Part shown: positions 47,401 through 62,400 of the stretch, in pieces
Position numbering within the stretch: position 1 is the first letter of the stretch
How the letters are laid out: each line of letters begins with the position of its first letter
NCBI RefSeq assembly: GCF_036370855.1
Contig: NC_088111.1
Location: forward strand, 17,767,501-17,831,500
Direction: 5' to 3'
From: Dromaius novaehollandiae
Lineage: Eukaryota; Chordata; Aves; Casuariiformes; Dromaiidae
DNA: 64,000 nt
The notes under the pieces: generated by a model
Told to the model about the DNA's origin: nothing
The model's input: the letters and a program-made list of their open reading frames with translations, nothing else
The model's database searches: none
Program-made: the position numbers and the translations under genes

Positions 47401-50400
47401 ATTTTCAATCTAAGTCTAGAGACCAAGACAACTCACAGATGTGTTTAACATGTTACTGCAGGAAATTAAAAAGAAATTAGAGATGAGAACTGGAAGGTTG
47501 AACTTGGCATTACGGAAATGGGGAAGAGCCCAAAATTTGCTGGACCCCACTGGGCTAGTCTGGTAGCTTATGTAGACTTTGGGATAAAACATCTTTTATG
47601 CCCTGAGCTCCTCTGAAACACTGTACAGACAAGCAGAGGTGTGCAGCAGAATTTTACTAGTTGATGCACCCTTGTAGCCTCCAAGACATTTACCAGGAAA
47701 CAGAATAGTATACCTCCATATTAGCCATTTTTTGTTAGATGGCCAAAAGTGGCCCAAGCCTCTTCAAGACTGAGCCAGTTCTGGACTCCCATGTCCAGTA
47801 GAAAACAGTACACAAACTAGTAACATCCTGAACACAAACACAGGCTGTTCTCACAACAGAGACCATTTACAGAATATTAAATAAAAGCTCTGCATCAAAA
47901 CAACAGGAGCCAAGTAGTAAAACAAATAGTCCAGAATTGTCCACCAGCATGTAGTTAATACTGAGATTAACAAGTAAGTGCCCCCCCCAAACCACACACT
48001 GAGGAGAGTTTGGTAGTTTTACACCGCCACAGGAGAAAAAGAAAAAGATGCATGCACAGCCCTGCATGGGGACTAACTTGGGCCTCATTCATGTCAAAAG
48101 ATGCTAAGATAAGGAAAAGCTAAAGAGAAAAGTTAACCTCATTGACATCAGTGCAAGAGCTCCCTCCTCCCTCACATCTCAGGAGGGACCCAGGACCTGC
48201 AAGCACTCCTCAATGGGTTGGGGTAGCGTTGCAAAAAGTCCTCCCACCTGAAGTGTGGTGCTTAGGCATGCGGCCCTCCGCTCTGGCGTTCAGCGCCCTT
48301 GGCCAGGCAAGTCCTAGGCTCTGAGCTTCCAGGGCATGCTGCAAGTCCTCTGTTTACACTGAGGTGAGCTGGAGGTAAAGGGATCTGCACCAAGTAGTCT
48401 GATAAGACTACTGATCAGGAGGCCCATTCCGATTTTATTGCAAGTTGCGCTACTTTGTAGGCAGTTCTTACATCTAGGAACTGCACAGCAATTCATTTGG
48501 CCAGCTCTGACCTCAGTAACATGTGGAACAGTCTGTTGCTCTTTAAAATTTAAATTCCCTAACCTGGCAAGACTGGTGCTGGCTCTGCACACATGCTGGC
48601 ATACTGCCTCTCCCTTCTCTATTCCTCCAGCAAAAGCCTAGAGGATTACCCCACTGATCCATCCCCACCAGATCCAATGGAACAGCAGAACACGCCCAGA
48701 TAAAAAACAGACCATCTTGGTCTCATGTAAACTTTTCTGCACCGACAGTTCATGCTAGTGCTAACCATAAGACTTGCAACAACAGTAAATGAGTCAGCAT
48801 CAGTAATATTTTAGGTCCAGACACAGGGTCTCATGCAGGATGCAGGCATGGAAAGGAATTAACATTCCATCCTCACTTCGTATTTTCCCCTCCTTGGTGA
48901 GGCACTGCCTTGCGAGAACAGCAGCTAGGCTACTCTACGGGTACTTTGATGATTCTCATCAGTTCTTAAACTCAACACTTCACGCAAGACATTAGATAAT
49001 CTGAATGAGCCACATTTTTAACACATTGCTGCAACCAGCATATGTTCCATCACAGAAAGGGTCCTGGACAGCTGTGAGAGTAACCAAGTTACCTGCATAA
49101 TGGCACTGAACTGTGCTTCATTCTCCATCTGCTCTTCCACTATTCCTCTTTGGACACTGGCCAAAACACTGGATTTGAAAAAGTACCGCCAGTTATGATG
49201 GAGAATCCGGAAAAGCAGCTCAAACAACTCTGCTTTCACATCAGGAGATGAGCGCTAGAAGAAGAAAAAGAGAACAACTCAAAACAGGTTCCTGTGCTGG
49301 AATCCCACTGCTAACAGTATCCTGTCAGGTGGCCACCCAGGACAGTGCTTTTCAGCAAAGGCACCAGCATATCAAAGCATTTCCTCCTAAGGAAAGCATC
49401 AAACCCAATGACTGTTGAATAGTACTAAAAACTCACCACTCTGTTATGAGTTCCACCTTCTGCTTTGAGCACATCTGTAACTTTAGATTCTTTGACAATC
49501 CCTGACAAAGTCCTCTGCCCACTCTGCTTCCAGCTCCCACTGTCTAGACACCCAGTTTGCCCTGCACAGGGACTGACATTTACAGGAAAAAGCAAAAAAC
49601 CTCATTGCTTCCATAACCGAACACAACCTCCTCATCCAGTCTCCCCCTTCCTCCACCCAGTGTGACAACAGTCCTACCTCTGCAATGATGGGGTAGACCT
49701 GCTCCATGCACAGTGAGATGACACTGGGTAGAAAAGGCTTGAAAACTTGGCCTGGCTCTTGTACCACAACTTGCAGTATTTTGAGAAACTTCTCCACCAC
49801 CCGACAGCCAGTGCTGCCCTCATGGAGGATGCTCTCGGCCAACTGCTCCCTACAACACAAAGTCACTGCATAAGAACCACCTAGAGATCTGCATGTTTAC
49901 CTAATATAGCGGAAAGCACATAGTGCCTCTAAGTTTGCCCAATTAATACAGACCAAGTACATTAAGCCTCAGAAGGAAGCTGGCTTTTGACTGATGATTA
50001 AAACATGCTCCCCCAGCATCAAGAGCTTTTAGAGGTGGATAGGGCACACTCAGATCTTGGGTAGGAGCTAATCAGCAGTGCTGGAGTCCAGTTCAGTATC
50101 ACGCACTTCCAAGACTAGAACGTCTGTGGGAGAACTGAAATAGCCCAGTGGCCTGTATGATGGATATGCGTGGGCTGGGTTGTCTCAGACTCCAGAATCA
50201 TTTTCCTCAGATTTAGTCCTGGCACATGGCAAAAATCTGGCCACAAAGAGGTTGGAAGCATTATACTCCTGGAGGACACGGACTTGTGAGAGCAGCTCAC
50301 CACAATTAATCATCCTGAGAGATAAGAAAGTGATGACCGTGGGACAATACCTGGTGAACATATTTAGAAAGGTCTGTATGATCTGCTCGGTGAAAGGCAC

Positions 50401-53400
50401 TCCCATCTGCACCCTCAGTCCTTGAAACAGAGTGAGGAAGAAGCTCAGCATCTCATCTGTCACATCTATGAGAACAGGAAAGCAAAAAAAAAAAAAAAAA
50501 ATGTTAGCGCAGCACTGAAGTGTACCAGGAAGTCTTTTCATGAGAGATCTGTTCCTTCTGTACAGGGAAATCCATTTGTTCTTTGAAATTTAGCAGCAGG
50601 GCTCCCATTAGAAATGGAAATCAACAGCTGGTACTACAGGGCTTAAAGATTGTTCATTCATTTCAGAAACTGCCAGGAACGACAAGTACAGCCAGCACCA
50701 AACAACTCCCAGAACAAACGTGATACTATCAGCGAAGATCCTTAATCTGGTCTGCCTACACAGAACACTTGGAGAAAGCTCTTGCAATGATCTGGGCCAA
50801 TCTCCAGTTGATACCTGCTTTTACAGGGTTAACAGGAAACACAAGAAAATCCAAAACATCTATACAGTTTGGAGCAGCTAAGAGACAGAATCCAACCTTT
50901 TCTTTTTCTTTTTTTTTTTTTTTTTTTGGCAGGAACTGAAAAGACCCTTATGATTTCAGAAGTAATTTTCAGCACGTGGTTGTGCAATTAGCTGATCAGC
51001 ACTACAGGATCAGCTAATTCTCCATCAGTCCCAACACGCCTGATTGAATAACCATGTTAAGCTGTAGCTGTGCAGCTCTTGCTTTCTGCAGCCTTTTATA
51101 GCTAACACAATTGCATGAGGCTGCTGGCCTCCTCCCCAGACAGCAACTCAGTGGAGTCGCAGCTTCAGCACACTCTCTTGGATCCTTCCTATTTTTCAAC
51201 TTTGTTTTCCCTCCCCACATGCCTGTTTCACTGAGAAACTTCCACCTAGCTCCAGGAAATTTTCCCAGAGTGCCTTGCTCTTCACGTGAGAAGCTGCAGT
51301 AGTCCTGGGCTTTCAAACCACTCTGATGTGATACAAAACCTCTCAAGTCATTGGCAACAAGACTGCCAAGCAACAAGCCTGTTTACACCTCAGCAGGCTC
51401 TCCTTTGCAGAAAAAGCGTTTGACCCAATCTGATGAGAGCTACTCCTCCTTTCTGTCTCCAAGCTTGAATGCCAAACATACCTTAGAGACAGACAGGGCA
51501 TTTTAGAACTTGCTTTGTGCTCAGGAACACTTCCATCCTTGTTTCACTGCGGAACATGGGGCATCTCCATCTTTTTGGAGAGTGACAAACCTTTATGACC
51601 ACTTCTTAGATGGCAGAGTACGAGGCCTCCCTTTCCTGTCCTGATCGAAGACTCAGCCCCATTCACAAGTTTCCATTTGAACAGCCACCCAGAAGTACCG
51701 ATTCACATTACACTTTGGCACAGCAAACCCACACACTTCACACAAACATCACAATCCTACGTTGAAGGACTTTGGATGTTATCTGTTGGTCATAAAGCTA
51801 CTCACAGCATTAAAGCCTGTCCTATGGTTATACCTGACTGATGAATGAAAGCTGGGAAGAGGGCTAGCGAGACCTGCACGGATTCTTGCAGTGACTGATA
51901 ACAGATCTGTCGGGACTTGGTGGATTCTCCAGAGATACTCTCTACAATATCTTCTAAAACGCTGAGCGTCTGATGGATGATCAATTTGGCTGCAAAATGA
52001 GAGAGAGAGGATACTTTCTGCATACACCAAAATGACTCACCAGAGGCAGGAAAAGAGGCAAAAGTCAAATTCATGCATGCAGTAACTAAAGCATTCAAGA
52101 CAGCATATACACCAAGCTGTCAATAAAATGTTCCCAAGTGCATGTTTACTATGTTATTTCAAACACACTATTGCTAAAAAACACTAGCCAAGAAAAGTAA
52201 CAACTCAAGTGACACACAATTGCTGTATTAACTAACCCAAAAGTTGGCAGAACTCGAGTGGCTCAGTTGAAACCACATGAGCAGTCTGCTGATATTCTTC
52301 CTGTAGGGCTCAGATGACCCTCTCCCCCACACTCATTCCTGCCCTGCAGAGATTTGACCAGCACATCAGGTTTACACACTGATCTATCAGAGCTGTGACG
52401 CTGCAGACTTCTAAACAATTCTTTCTGTGATTCTCCAAAAGCAACCAACCCAACCCAGCCCCCCCCCCCCCCAAATCACCCCAAACCAACAAACTCATCT
52501 CTCCCTCCCCCAAAATAGCAGTTCCAAAACATATACTGAAGCTTCCAAGGGTCCCTGGACCCTATCAGTGCAGGGCTCCCTCCTACTTATATACATCCTC
52601 TGTAGACTTCCTAAGTCTTGAAGGAGATCTTATTTTCTCTTTCAAGTTTCTACAGCTGTAATCTTCACCAGTGCTGCCTCTGGTCAATGTTTCTAATAAA
52701 ACAGTCTGGCAGCCCTAGTGTTAGACTGCTAAGTATTGTTAAAGCAATCATGGCTATTCAAAGTTTTATCACAAACTTGATCTCTCTTCCTCTGGACAGC
52801 TGAGGAAGACTGTGCTTTGATGGAATAGTTTACAGGCAATGTAAAAGTGCCCTTTACGCACCCATAGAATAGGAGTCTCTTCACGGAAGAGAAGAATCTA
52901 ACTGCTCCTTTCCTGTCCCCCCTTATTCTAAACACAGTTTCCGAGACAAAATAGTTATTGATCAGCACTCACTGTCCTCCAGTTGCACTTTCCTCTGTGG
53001 CAAGATGGCATTGGATTTTAATTGGCGATATTCTCTTGTGAGGGCAGAGATTAGACTGGCATGGTTGGTGGAGCGAACTGCCCATTGCTGTTCACTCTCT
53101 GGAAGATTTGGCCAGGGCAGCAACAATACGTTTGACAGTGCTCTGCACACCAGCACCTGGGCCTGGAAGCAACAAGACATTAAGCAAAGAGACAAAGCTT
53201 TAGGGTGCTTGCTACAGAGCACCGCACTAGACTGACATACTAGAGCACAACCCCAGCCTGACATTTACAGCTGTCCAAGACATGCAGCAGCACTCACTAT
53301 CTGAGCAAAGGGTTCAATAGCAGAAGTTGAACCCCAGCAAGAAGTAGCAGCTTTACAAGACAAGAGAAAGAAGCAGAGCTCCAGGACTTCAGGACTGGAG

Positions 53401-53858
53401 TCAGCTCCCAGCACTATCAGTCTTTCTGTGAAACAGTAAGTCTCTATGCTTCATGTTATCTCTAAAATAAAGATGATGCCACCTTTATTGCTCTTTGTCC
53501 GGTTTACACATTAAGCTTGTAGGCGTGTACATCACTTTATACTTCCATGCTAGTATACAATACAACAGTATCCCAACCTCCATTGTGACTTTTCGGTACT
53601 TCTGTAATATAAATATTAATTTGGAGTGAGGAATACAGAATGCTACTAGTTTTGCAAAGATTGTCACATGTCAGAAACAACATGTCAGTACTGTAAAGAC
53701 AATGTGAGCAGGTGTAGAGTCAGGGGCTGTGTCAGTAAATGAAAGAGGAAGATATAAGTGCTGCAATTGTGCTTTTTAATTATACTGTGGTTGAAAATAG
53801 ATCACTATTGATAAGCTTTGCAGCTTGGATTCCTGAATATCCAGTGCACAGAGATAAC

Positions 53859-53899
<41 letters not shown>

Positions 53900-56800
53900 A
53901 GAGCAAGAACTGATGCACCACTTCCCAGGAACGTCTAATCTACATTCTTCACGTGTTTTTGTGCCAAAAATCACCTTATCAGGAAGCCGCTGAGCAGAAG
54001 TGTCTGTGATCCTGTTGAACACCTTCTGCACTGCTGGGATGCTGATCAAGAACACTGGTCGTACTGTGGTGGCTAAAGAGACTAGCAAGTGGCACGCAGA
54101 TAACAGCAGCTTCTCTTGCACCTGCAACAGAGAGGGCATGTGGTCAGTGTCCTCAGCAACACCACCACAGAGAACCTCGGGATGCAACACTGGTACCAGA
54201 CAGCATAGGGAGCTGCCATTACTAAGTAGTCGTAAGCAAGACAGTTATATATAGTATTTATTGGCCAAAATTCAGAACACAGGTAAGTCTCCTTAATACT
54301 TAATACTGGGCAGGGGGGATTCCAAGCCATAAAATCATTAGACTTAGTTAATGGGCCTAATAAGAAGCTGCTTACTCTTGCAGTCATTTATGCCATGGTG
54401 CTATCTAGCATTGCTATTAGTCCCACTTTACATGAAACATTTGCTGTGGCTCTGGAAGTCAAATATCCAGCTCTCAAAGACAGAGTCACATCAAGAGTCA
54501 CAAACACCATGGTCCACAGCAGACTGTTAAACACCTAAACAGAACAGCAAGCACTATCTTATTGCTTAAGAGTCTCCTGCTCCTCTACAGGAAAGCTTAG
54601 TCTCAGTGCAGAGGCTAGCACTGACAAAGTTACCTTAGAGCTGATGAGAGGTGTAATTGCCTCCAGGGCGGTGGAGACGAGAGAGATGAACTGCTCCGGG
54701 TTCTGCCGGTGAACTTCACTGTAGAACTGCGCTAGCCAGTGCGAGTAGGCCTGCAGCGCTGCCAGGGACTGAGCGTGGCTACACAGCAGGAGGAAAACAG
54801 CGGTAAGAAGGACGCATGTGATAAAAGGCATACAACAGAAGAGCCATGGAAGGGCAGAAGTCCTCAGTACAGCATGTAGTTTTGACGGCGGATCAGGGAC
54901 AGGTTTGCTACTCTTTTCAGATAAATCTGGCAGCTTTTTCTTTAAAACTTAGAGTCCAACCTGATCATCAAGTTTCCCTGGTGGGACAAGAAGGTGGCTT
55001 TAAATTGTTACTACACTGGTTTAGGAGGATTGTTGTGCCAGTGAACATTAGATAAAGGATGTAAAATGGTATCTGTCCTATTTCTTTTCATAACTCTTTA
55101 CCCTCGTATTTTAGCACCTGAAGAGGTCTGGGATCTCTGTTTAGATTTAGAAAGTTCTGCGCTCTTATTAAAAAGAAAAGCAATTTATAGTGGCGTTCTG
55201 AGTTTTGCAGACTTTTCAACCCTGTGCAAAAACAGGCATGAAAATGGAATGCAATCAAGAACTCACACAATTAAAAAAAATTAAAAAGACGGGAGAATGG
55301 CAAGTGCTATGACACTGCAGTCTCAGATACTCCTCTAATCAGTTGCCTAATTTTGCAGTACATGAATCATTCTGCATACCCATTTGATCGATGGGGGACT
55401 AGAAAATAGTTGCCTTATGGATACCACTTGGCATCTATACTTACACACAGTAGTCAGCCTGTAAAATACATTGCCTGGCCAGAAGAATTGTTCATAACCA
55501 ATCCCTATCCTGCAGATTTTATTGAAAAGATGAGTCTATGAACACTGATATTCCCTCCAAAAAATAAAGATTCTCAAACGTGCACATGTCCCCAACACAG
55601 TGATCGGATTTAAGATCTCGATTGTTCACGGCAGCCAACTCCCAGGTCTGTATCAGCCTCCTTCTGAACACCTCACTTTCAGTCACCAAGTCCAGTAGAA
55701 TTTGCACATAACAGGAAAGAATGGGAAAGTCTTTATTTAAAACCTTCCCTCTGAACAGCAAGATGAAGCTATCTTTTTAAAAACAAAAACAAAAACCAAA
55801 ACCAAAACCACAAACCTTTTCCTTAATATTTTCTTCCCTTAGTGTATTTACTGCTTAAACTCTTCCCCATTTGTTAGCTGAGAACAGGTGCATTGCTTAT
55901 GGCAGAATTAATAATATAGCCTAAAACAGTACTTTGTCCCGGAGCCTGTACCCTCTAGGCTTGGTTAAAGGTGCAGTGTAACTGGACTCATCCACTGAGC
56001 AACAGCATTAAGTCAAAGGTATAGGAAAGCTGGTAAAGTCAAATTACAATCAACTGGCAGATCAATATATCGTTTTTGGCACAGCGTTAAAATGCAAGTT
56101 AGGACAATTCTTCCTGAACACACAGACAGGTGTCCTCCAAACATTAGACAACGTATCTGTTAGACTTGCATTAAAAAAGGGATCACAAGTTTCTTCAGCA
56201 ACACTGGACGTACCCAAAAGGAAGGAATGAAAAACCCTCACTAACAGATGATGTGAAAAGCCTCCTGAGCTATTTCAAAGCATAAGGGAGAAACAGACCA
56301 TTAAAACAACATCATCTCCTAATAATCCCAAGTTGTTAGCACTAAGTTTTGTGGAGAAGTCCACGGAATCACATGATAAAATCAAGTGTGGGTTCTCAGG
56401 GAGCTGCTATGCATGCAGTCACAAACTGGAATGAGCATTTGACATGTTTAAAAAGATAAGTTTAAATTCTGCTCACAAAATGCCAGCTGGCAGCAAACAG
56501 GTTTGTACAATACAGCCATTACAAACGGCAGGTCTCTAAAAGGCTGGTAAGAGCGGTGTTCTGCTACTAACGGCATCAAGATTTTGTATTCAATGTCAGC
56601 TTCTCGATCGAAGGTATTCATTTGTTTCAGAAACAGGATTCATAGCTTGAAGGCATACATTTGTCTTGGAAGCCAAGGGACTCAAAACCCTGCACTAAGA
56701 AAAAAATCTTTTACGCGAGCCATACATCTGACTTTGGTAGCAAAAAATCCATAAACCTGAACTACAAACAGATAGTAGATCTGTTTCTTGTAAGACCACC

Positions 56801-59422
56801 ATTTAACAGCTATTTTACCATCTAATCATACTGCAAAAGAACTGTTTTCAAGGCCATCAGTACACAGTAGAGTAATGGTCTGCTTTTAGAGCTAACACAA
56901 TGGGCCTTTTTATTTTTGACTCCAAGTATATTTTTCTTTAAACAATCCGAGTTTATCATTTTGAGGAAACAATGAATACTAGTAGCAGCCTTAACCTTTA
57001 ACAGTTAAAAGAAAATGCTCTCCTGGTTAGCTAGCAATCACTGGAGACACATTTTTCAAGCATTTGCTTGGCAACTGTTCTAAGTGCACCCAAATTTAGG
57101 GGATCTAAAGCTTCCTCCACCTCATGTAGGTAATGAATTTAGATACTACCATTTGTAGCGTATATCTCATACTCACACATCAATAAGGTCAGGTTTCAAT
57201 ACAGATGGTACTGCAGTTTCAATGTTGTACAGCTTAATCTGGGACCCATATAGCGTTACTTTTACCAACCTGTAAGTGAACACAAATAGTAGTGCAAAGG
57301 AACTGTGAGATGTACACACTACAGATCTACTACAAAACCACTAGAAGAACATCTTATCTGAATGCAGCTCTTGGCAAGTCTATGTCAATATTTAGCCAAT
57401 ATACATAAAAGATTTAGCCTAACTGAAAGTAATTTAGAGACTATTTCCTTGTTTGCGGTAGAATGGAGCAAGTCAATGTTCTTAAGTGGAAGTGAAATAA
57501 AAATGTAACCAAGGTGGCTCTGTAATTTGCAACTGAGTGCTAATTAAATTTCTTGGAGAGTTTCTTGAAGTCTGCTTTCCAGTTTTCACAATATTTTTAA
57601 CAAAATAGATTCTAGAGATTTAGCTTTAGGACATGCACTTCTGAAGTTATCAAACTTTACCATTGCATCACAAACGCATACACTGCAAAACAAGTACCTC
57701 AACCTTTTCCAATAACTGATTTTATTTAACCCCCCCATCATAATAGTAATTTATTTCTTTGGTTATGGGTTAGAAAGTCATCTGGGAAACTTAAGTGTTG
57801 CATTCATCAGTGCTAAGGCACCAGCCCTTGAGTTGTTTGCCTCTCAGTTTAATTATAACAAGGGAAGGCAGAAAGAAACCTTGTTTATGACATTCACTGC
57901 AGTGGTGACAGTAGCTCCCTGCACTGACAAAGGAACAGCAAACTACCCATCCCATACCTACCTCTCTACCACTGTAAGAGCATCATTGAACCTGGCAGCG
58001 AACACATCTCCAATGAAGTATTCTGCTAAACGCCCAACAGCCTGCAGCAAGGAGCTCAGGTCTCTCAGGGAGCAGTGCAAACGCCGACAATCATTCTCTG
58101 CAGTGATATTCAGCCTATGACCTGAAATGACATTATAGTTCATTAGCAATGAAGCCAAAAGACTCAAGTGTGTATATTCACTTGTGCCAATATCTACTGA
58201 ATAAGAGCTTAGCAGTCTGGAAACTCGTATTTTAAAATTTTGTGTAAAAAAGAAAACACAACCTTGTGACTAATAAATACAGCTCTTTGGGATGGGAAAA
58301 CTAATTACAAAGCTACAGGAAATGCAAAGTTTACTCTAATTACATTACAAGCATTCTTCTTAAATTAGCTCTGCAGTGGGTCACAGTTCAAATCTGAGCC
58401 CTGTCCAAGTGACGGAAACATTCAAACCGAGTTAGGCAAGTTCAACTGCTCTGACTCGGCCACATTTGAAATTCCTCCTTGAAGGATGAAGTGGATGCTA
58501 CCAAATGTTTCAGCCTTTTACACATTTATTTTCCTCTATTTGGAATGAAGATCTAAAAAACCAGGAGCCTTTTTGGTTATTTGTTGAGCTCAAAAAGCAA
58601 TTCCAGATCCACGGAGCAGGTCATTACTGAGACTCCCTCTGCCGGCTGGAGTGCAATAAATGCTCCAGCAACAGAAACTAATTTGGAAGAAGGGTATATT
58701 TGCTTCTAATTTGAAATATGGTTATTTAAATTCATATTTCTCAAATACAAGAAACATACTGATAAATGGATTTGCCAGTCTTATTAGCTATGCAGTGTTA
58801 AACTGCTCAGCTGTGTATATCTCATCTCCGAACACCCCAGACCTTTCACTCCCCTCAAAACCAGCAACACCCCCATACAGCCTGCAACATCATGTTTTAG
58901 AGGAACTTTGCTTTTCTTTCCACTGCCCGTATTTAATCTTAATTTTCAGCAACAAACTTGCTATGCACATATGATCTGCACCAGCATCCTATCATCCAGT
59001 TCTGAATCTGCAGTTACATCTAAGCTACCTCTTCTAATTCATGAGCTGAAGAGACAGTCCCCATGAAAGCTTCTAACATGCACTGTGACTACAGCATTAA
59101 AAAAAGAATGCACACATCGCTTGTGATCCTGGTGTGAAACAATCCTAAAATTGGAAGTACTTTTTCCTGAACTGTCTATGCAAAATTACCATTCTTTACA
59201 TCAAGAGAGCCAAGAAGGAATGTCTGCTTTCATACAAAATTTGTTACAGACAGTATATTATATATACAACAGTATTTAAGATTGAACAGATTCCTTTTAC
59301 TGGACATATTGGAAGACTCAAAACATCCTTAGCTATAATCTTTCTTCATCCAGATCTCGCAGTCATCCCACTACTACTTCCTACTCTCCTCACTTCTCAA
59401 GAAGAAGCAACAAGCTATGCTC

Positions 59423-59465
<43 letters not shown>

Positions 59466-62400
59466 CATTTTTCATTTTTATTCAGTTCAGAGTACTGATT
59501 TCTTTTTATACTTCTTTATATGTGAAGGCTCCTGAGATGCCAGCTAGACAGAAATCTTCAGAAGCTGCTACTACATCCTAAATACTTGATCTTGTCATTA
59601 CATCACATCTGGTTTTAATTCAAGCCTAAATAAAAATGCTTCTATTATGACAACTTCATTTTAAATCTGAGCCCAAAGCAAACAGGAGACCAACTCTTCC
59701 TGAATGGAGTTTTAGTAGGAGGAAAAAAAGTAACCATTATCACTTCATATTACTGTAGCATTTGATGCGGCATACCTGTTCTTAACACATATGTTAACTT
59801 CAAGTGCCAGAACGAGATAAGAAATGTAGCAATACTAAACCTCATTATTAGACTCCAATAGCAGACAAAGATCTGACTACTTAGCCATTACACACTATTC
59901 ATGTTGGGGTAAGAATTTCAGACCCTAAGCGGAATATGGAGGATGCAGTGCTAAAGCAGGTACGTAGCATTTTTGTCATTCAAAATCTGCTGTTCAGAGA
60001 ACTGAGGACTACAGTGATGGATGGTGGTATTACCTGTCCCTGAAGTGACCACAAACTGCTGGAGTCCCAGGTACACTTCCAGGTTATCCTGCAGAACTGG
60101 AAACTAGAGAAGACAAGGAATGAGCATGATTTTGGGACTTGCAAGACACAGTTTACACTCAACTATAATTACACTGTTAGAGAATGGTTTTCATTTCTCC
60201 CTAATGCCTTCAAAAAGACATTTGGAAGAAAGGCAAGTTTCCAGGTTCTGGGACGATTCTGCATGCCACAGCTTCAAGTCTCGATAGCTATCATAAAAAC
60301 AGTGAAGATCACCACACTGAAGGGACTCCTCTGTGACAGCTCCTTTTCCCACAGGTATCAGCAATCAACTTCACAGTCTGGTGGCCTGATGAGCACAAGT
60401 GATACGTGGCATAACCAGACTGAACAACGCAGGGGTACAAACTAGGGAAAGCCTGAGCCTGGAGCACAGGACACCTGAACTGCATCCGCCCAACTCATAA
60501 GCATCAGCTTCAAAAAATGCAGCGATCAAAATATTCAACTGAAGAAGCTGAGTTCAGTGCCTCAACAACGGAGTTTAGAAGGAAGGCACTGCAGCCGCTC
60601 TGCGGGCAAGCTGCAAACTGTATCAGGAGCAGCTGAAGCCCCATGGGGAAATGAGCCAAGGGAACAAGCAACAGTCATGACACGTCCTGATCTAGGAATG
60701 CAGAGCAGTAACCTTACTTCATCATTCAAGACCGACAGCAGGCATGCCTGTTCCTAGTGATACTCAGCTGAGCCACAGGTTGTGCTAACGTGGTGGAATA
60801 TATTGTACACACAGACTAGAAAGCCTCCTAACCAGCGTTCAGCCAGCCAAGTTACTTCAGTGGTAATGTATTAGGGCATTATTTGCCTTTTGCCTGAATG
60901 TGTTTCCATACATACAAGACAGAACTGCACATTAACCTTTTCCTTGCAGATATCCCACCTCAAATAATATTTCCCAAGCATTTTAGTCCAGCATAATTCC
61001 ACCTAATTTCTATCAGCAAAGTCAGAAACTACATTTCAGGTGGCTGGATTTACAAAAGCTCACCCATCCATCAGTGGAAGGAACTGTAGCCATTCATTGC
61101 CCAGCATGGGACAGAGTAATGGCAGCTGTCATATATTATGTTTTAGATATTTGCTACCACTGGCCTCACCACTGAATTCAACAGCATTTTAAAGACTATC
61201 GCATGTAAGACTTGAGTACCTCCCAGACTATCCAGTGTACAAGAATGAAAAAACGCAGGGCTCAAAAGCATTCACTACCACGATTATAATGTGATATGCC
61301 TAATTAACAGTCAAATGCCTTTATATAACTACAGGAGCAGAACTATTTAAAAAAAAAAAAAAAAAACCAGATAGTCTTCCTCTTGTTAACGCCTTGCTTT
61401 AAGCAAGGCGCATGCTCTTCACCATATGACCCATATGCTCAGTGCGCTCAGTGAAACAGCCGTTTCATTCGTTGTTTGCAGCTTGCTGACTCACGCCATG
61501 CCACACGCTGCAGAGGAATTTTTACATTCACATCAGAAACGTTCTGCTCACTGCTTAAGAGTTTCCAGTAATGCGCTTCTGGTGCTTAGCTCAACCAGTA
61601 TGTTTCTTATTAAAAAAATTCATGAGCAAGAAAAGATGCAGTCCAAGTCAGGCACCATCTTCCTCCGCAACTGCTCAACTTCTCTGCTTCTTGGAAATAC
61701 AGTTCAGAGGTCAAGCTATGTCATATCTCCAGCAGAATTACTACATTTGCTTTGAGATCCTATTGAATACGTTCGCCTTTTTTCTCACTCAGAGGAAAGG
61801 CAACAACTGCTCTGAATTCTGGGCTCCCCTGGCTCATAGCCTCAAGAGCTCCTCCTCAGAAACCATTAAATGCTACAAATCCAGGCAACTTTTTACAACA
61901 CTAACCTCAGCAACAACAGTGACACTAGTTGGAGAGAAGCAAGCTTATCTGCATTTATTAGATATAATTCCCAGTTGTCTGAGGCCCTTTCTTTAGCATT
62001 TGCCTCTAGCCTTTCATTTAAACAAAGATTTCCCTCTCTGTAAAATTGTAATGAGATTCTCATCTGCCCAATTCACAGCACTGCCTCCTAATATAAAGGT
62101 CAAGATAAACAGCAGTGAAGGATCGTTACCAAATATTTACATCTGGAGAGATGGGAATTTCTAAAGAGCCTAGTGTCCAGCAAATAAGACAGATGCTTAC
62201 TGCAGTGCCCTCTTCAAAATACCCCAAGAAATCTGACAAAGCCAGAGAAAGACAGTTTTTTCCCTGACTTTTAGTCTCCCCTTTGCCAAACTTTTGCATC
62301 TAAAAGCAAATCTCTGTTATTTTTTTCTCATTGTGGCTATCAAACAGCTTGCAACAAACTCTAGTGGTTGGTGTTCATTTTGTGCGGTCCTTCATTTGGT

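Noticed and set aside
59426-59462. A-tract as the tail of a SINE or processed pseudogene
   Set aside because: The sequence on its left shows no tRNA-like head, no gene similarity and no target-site duplication.
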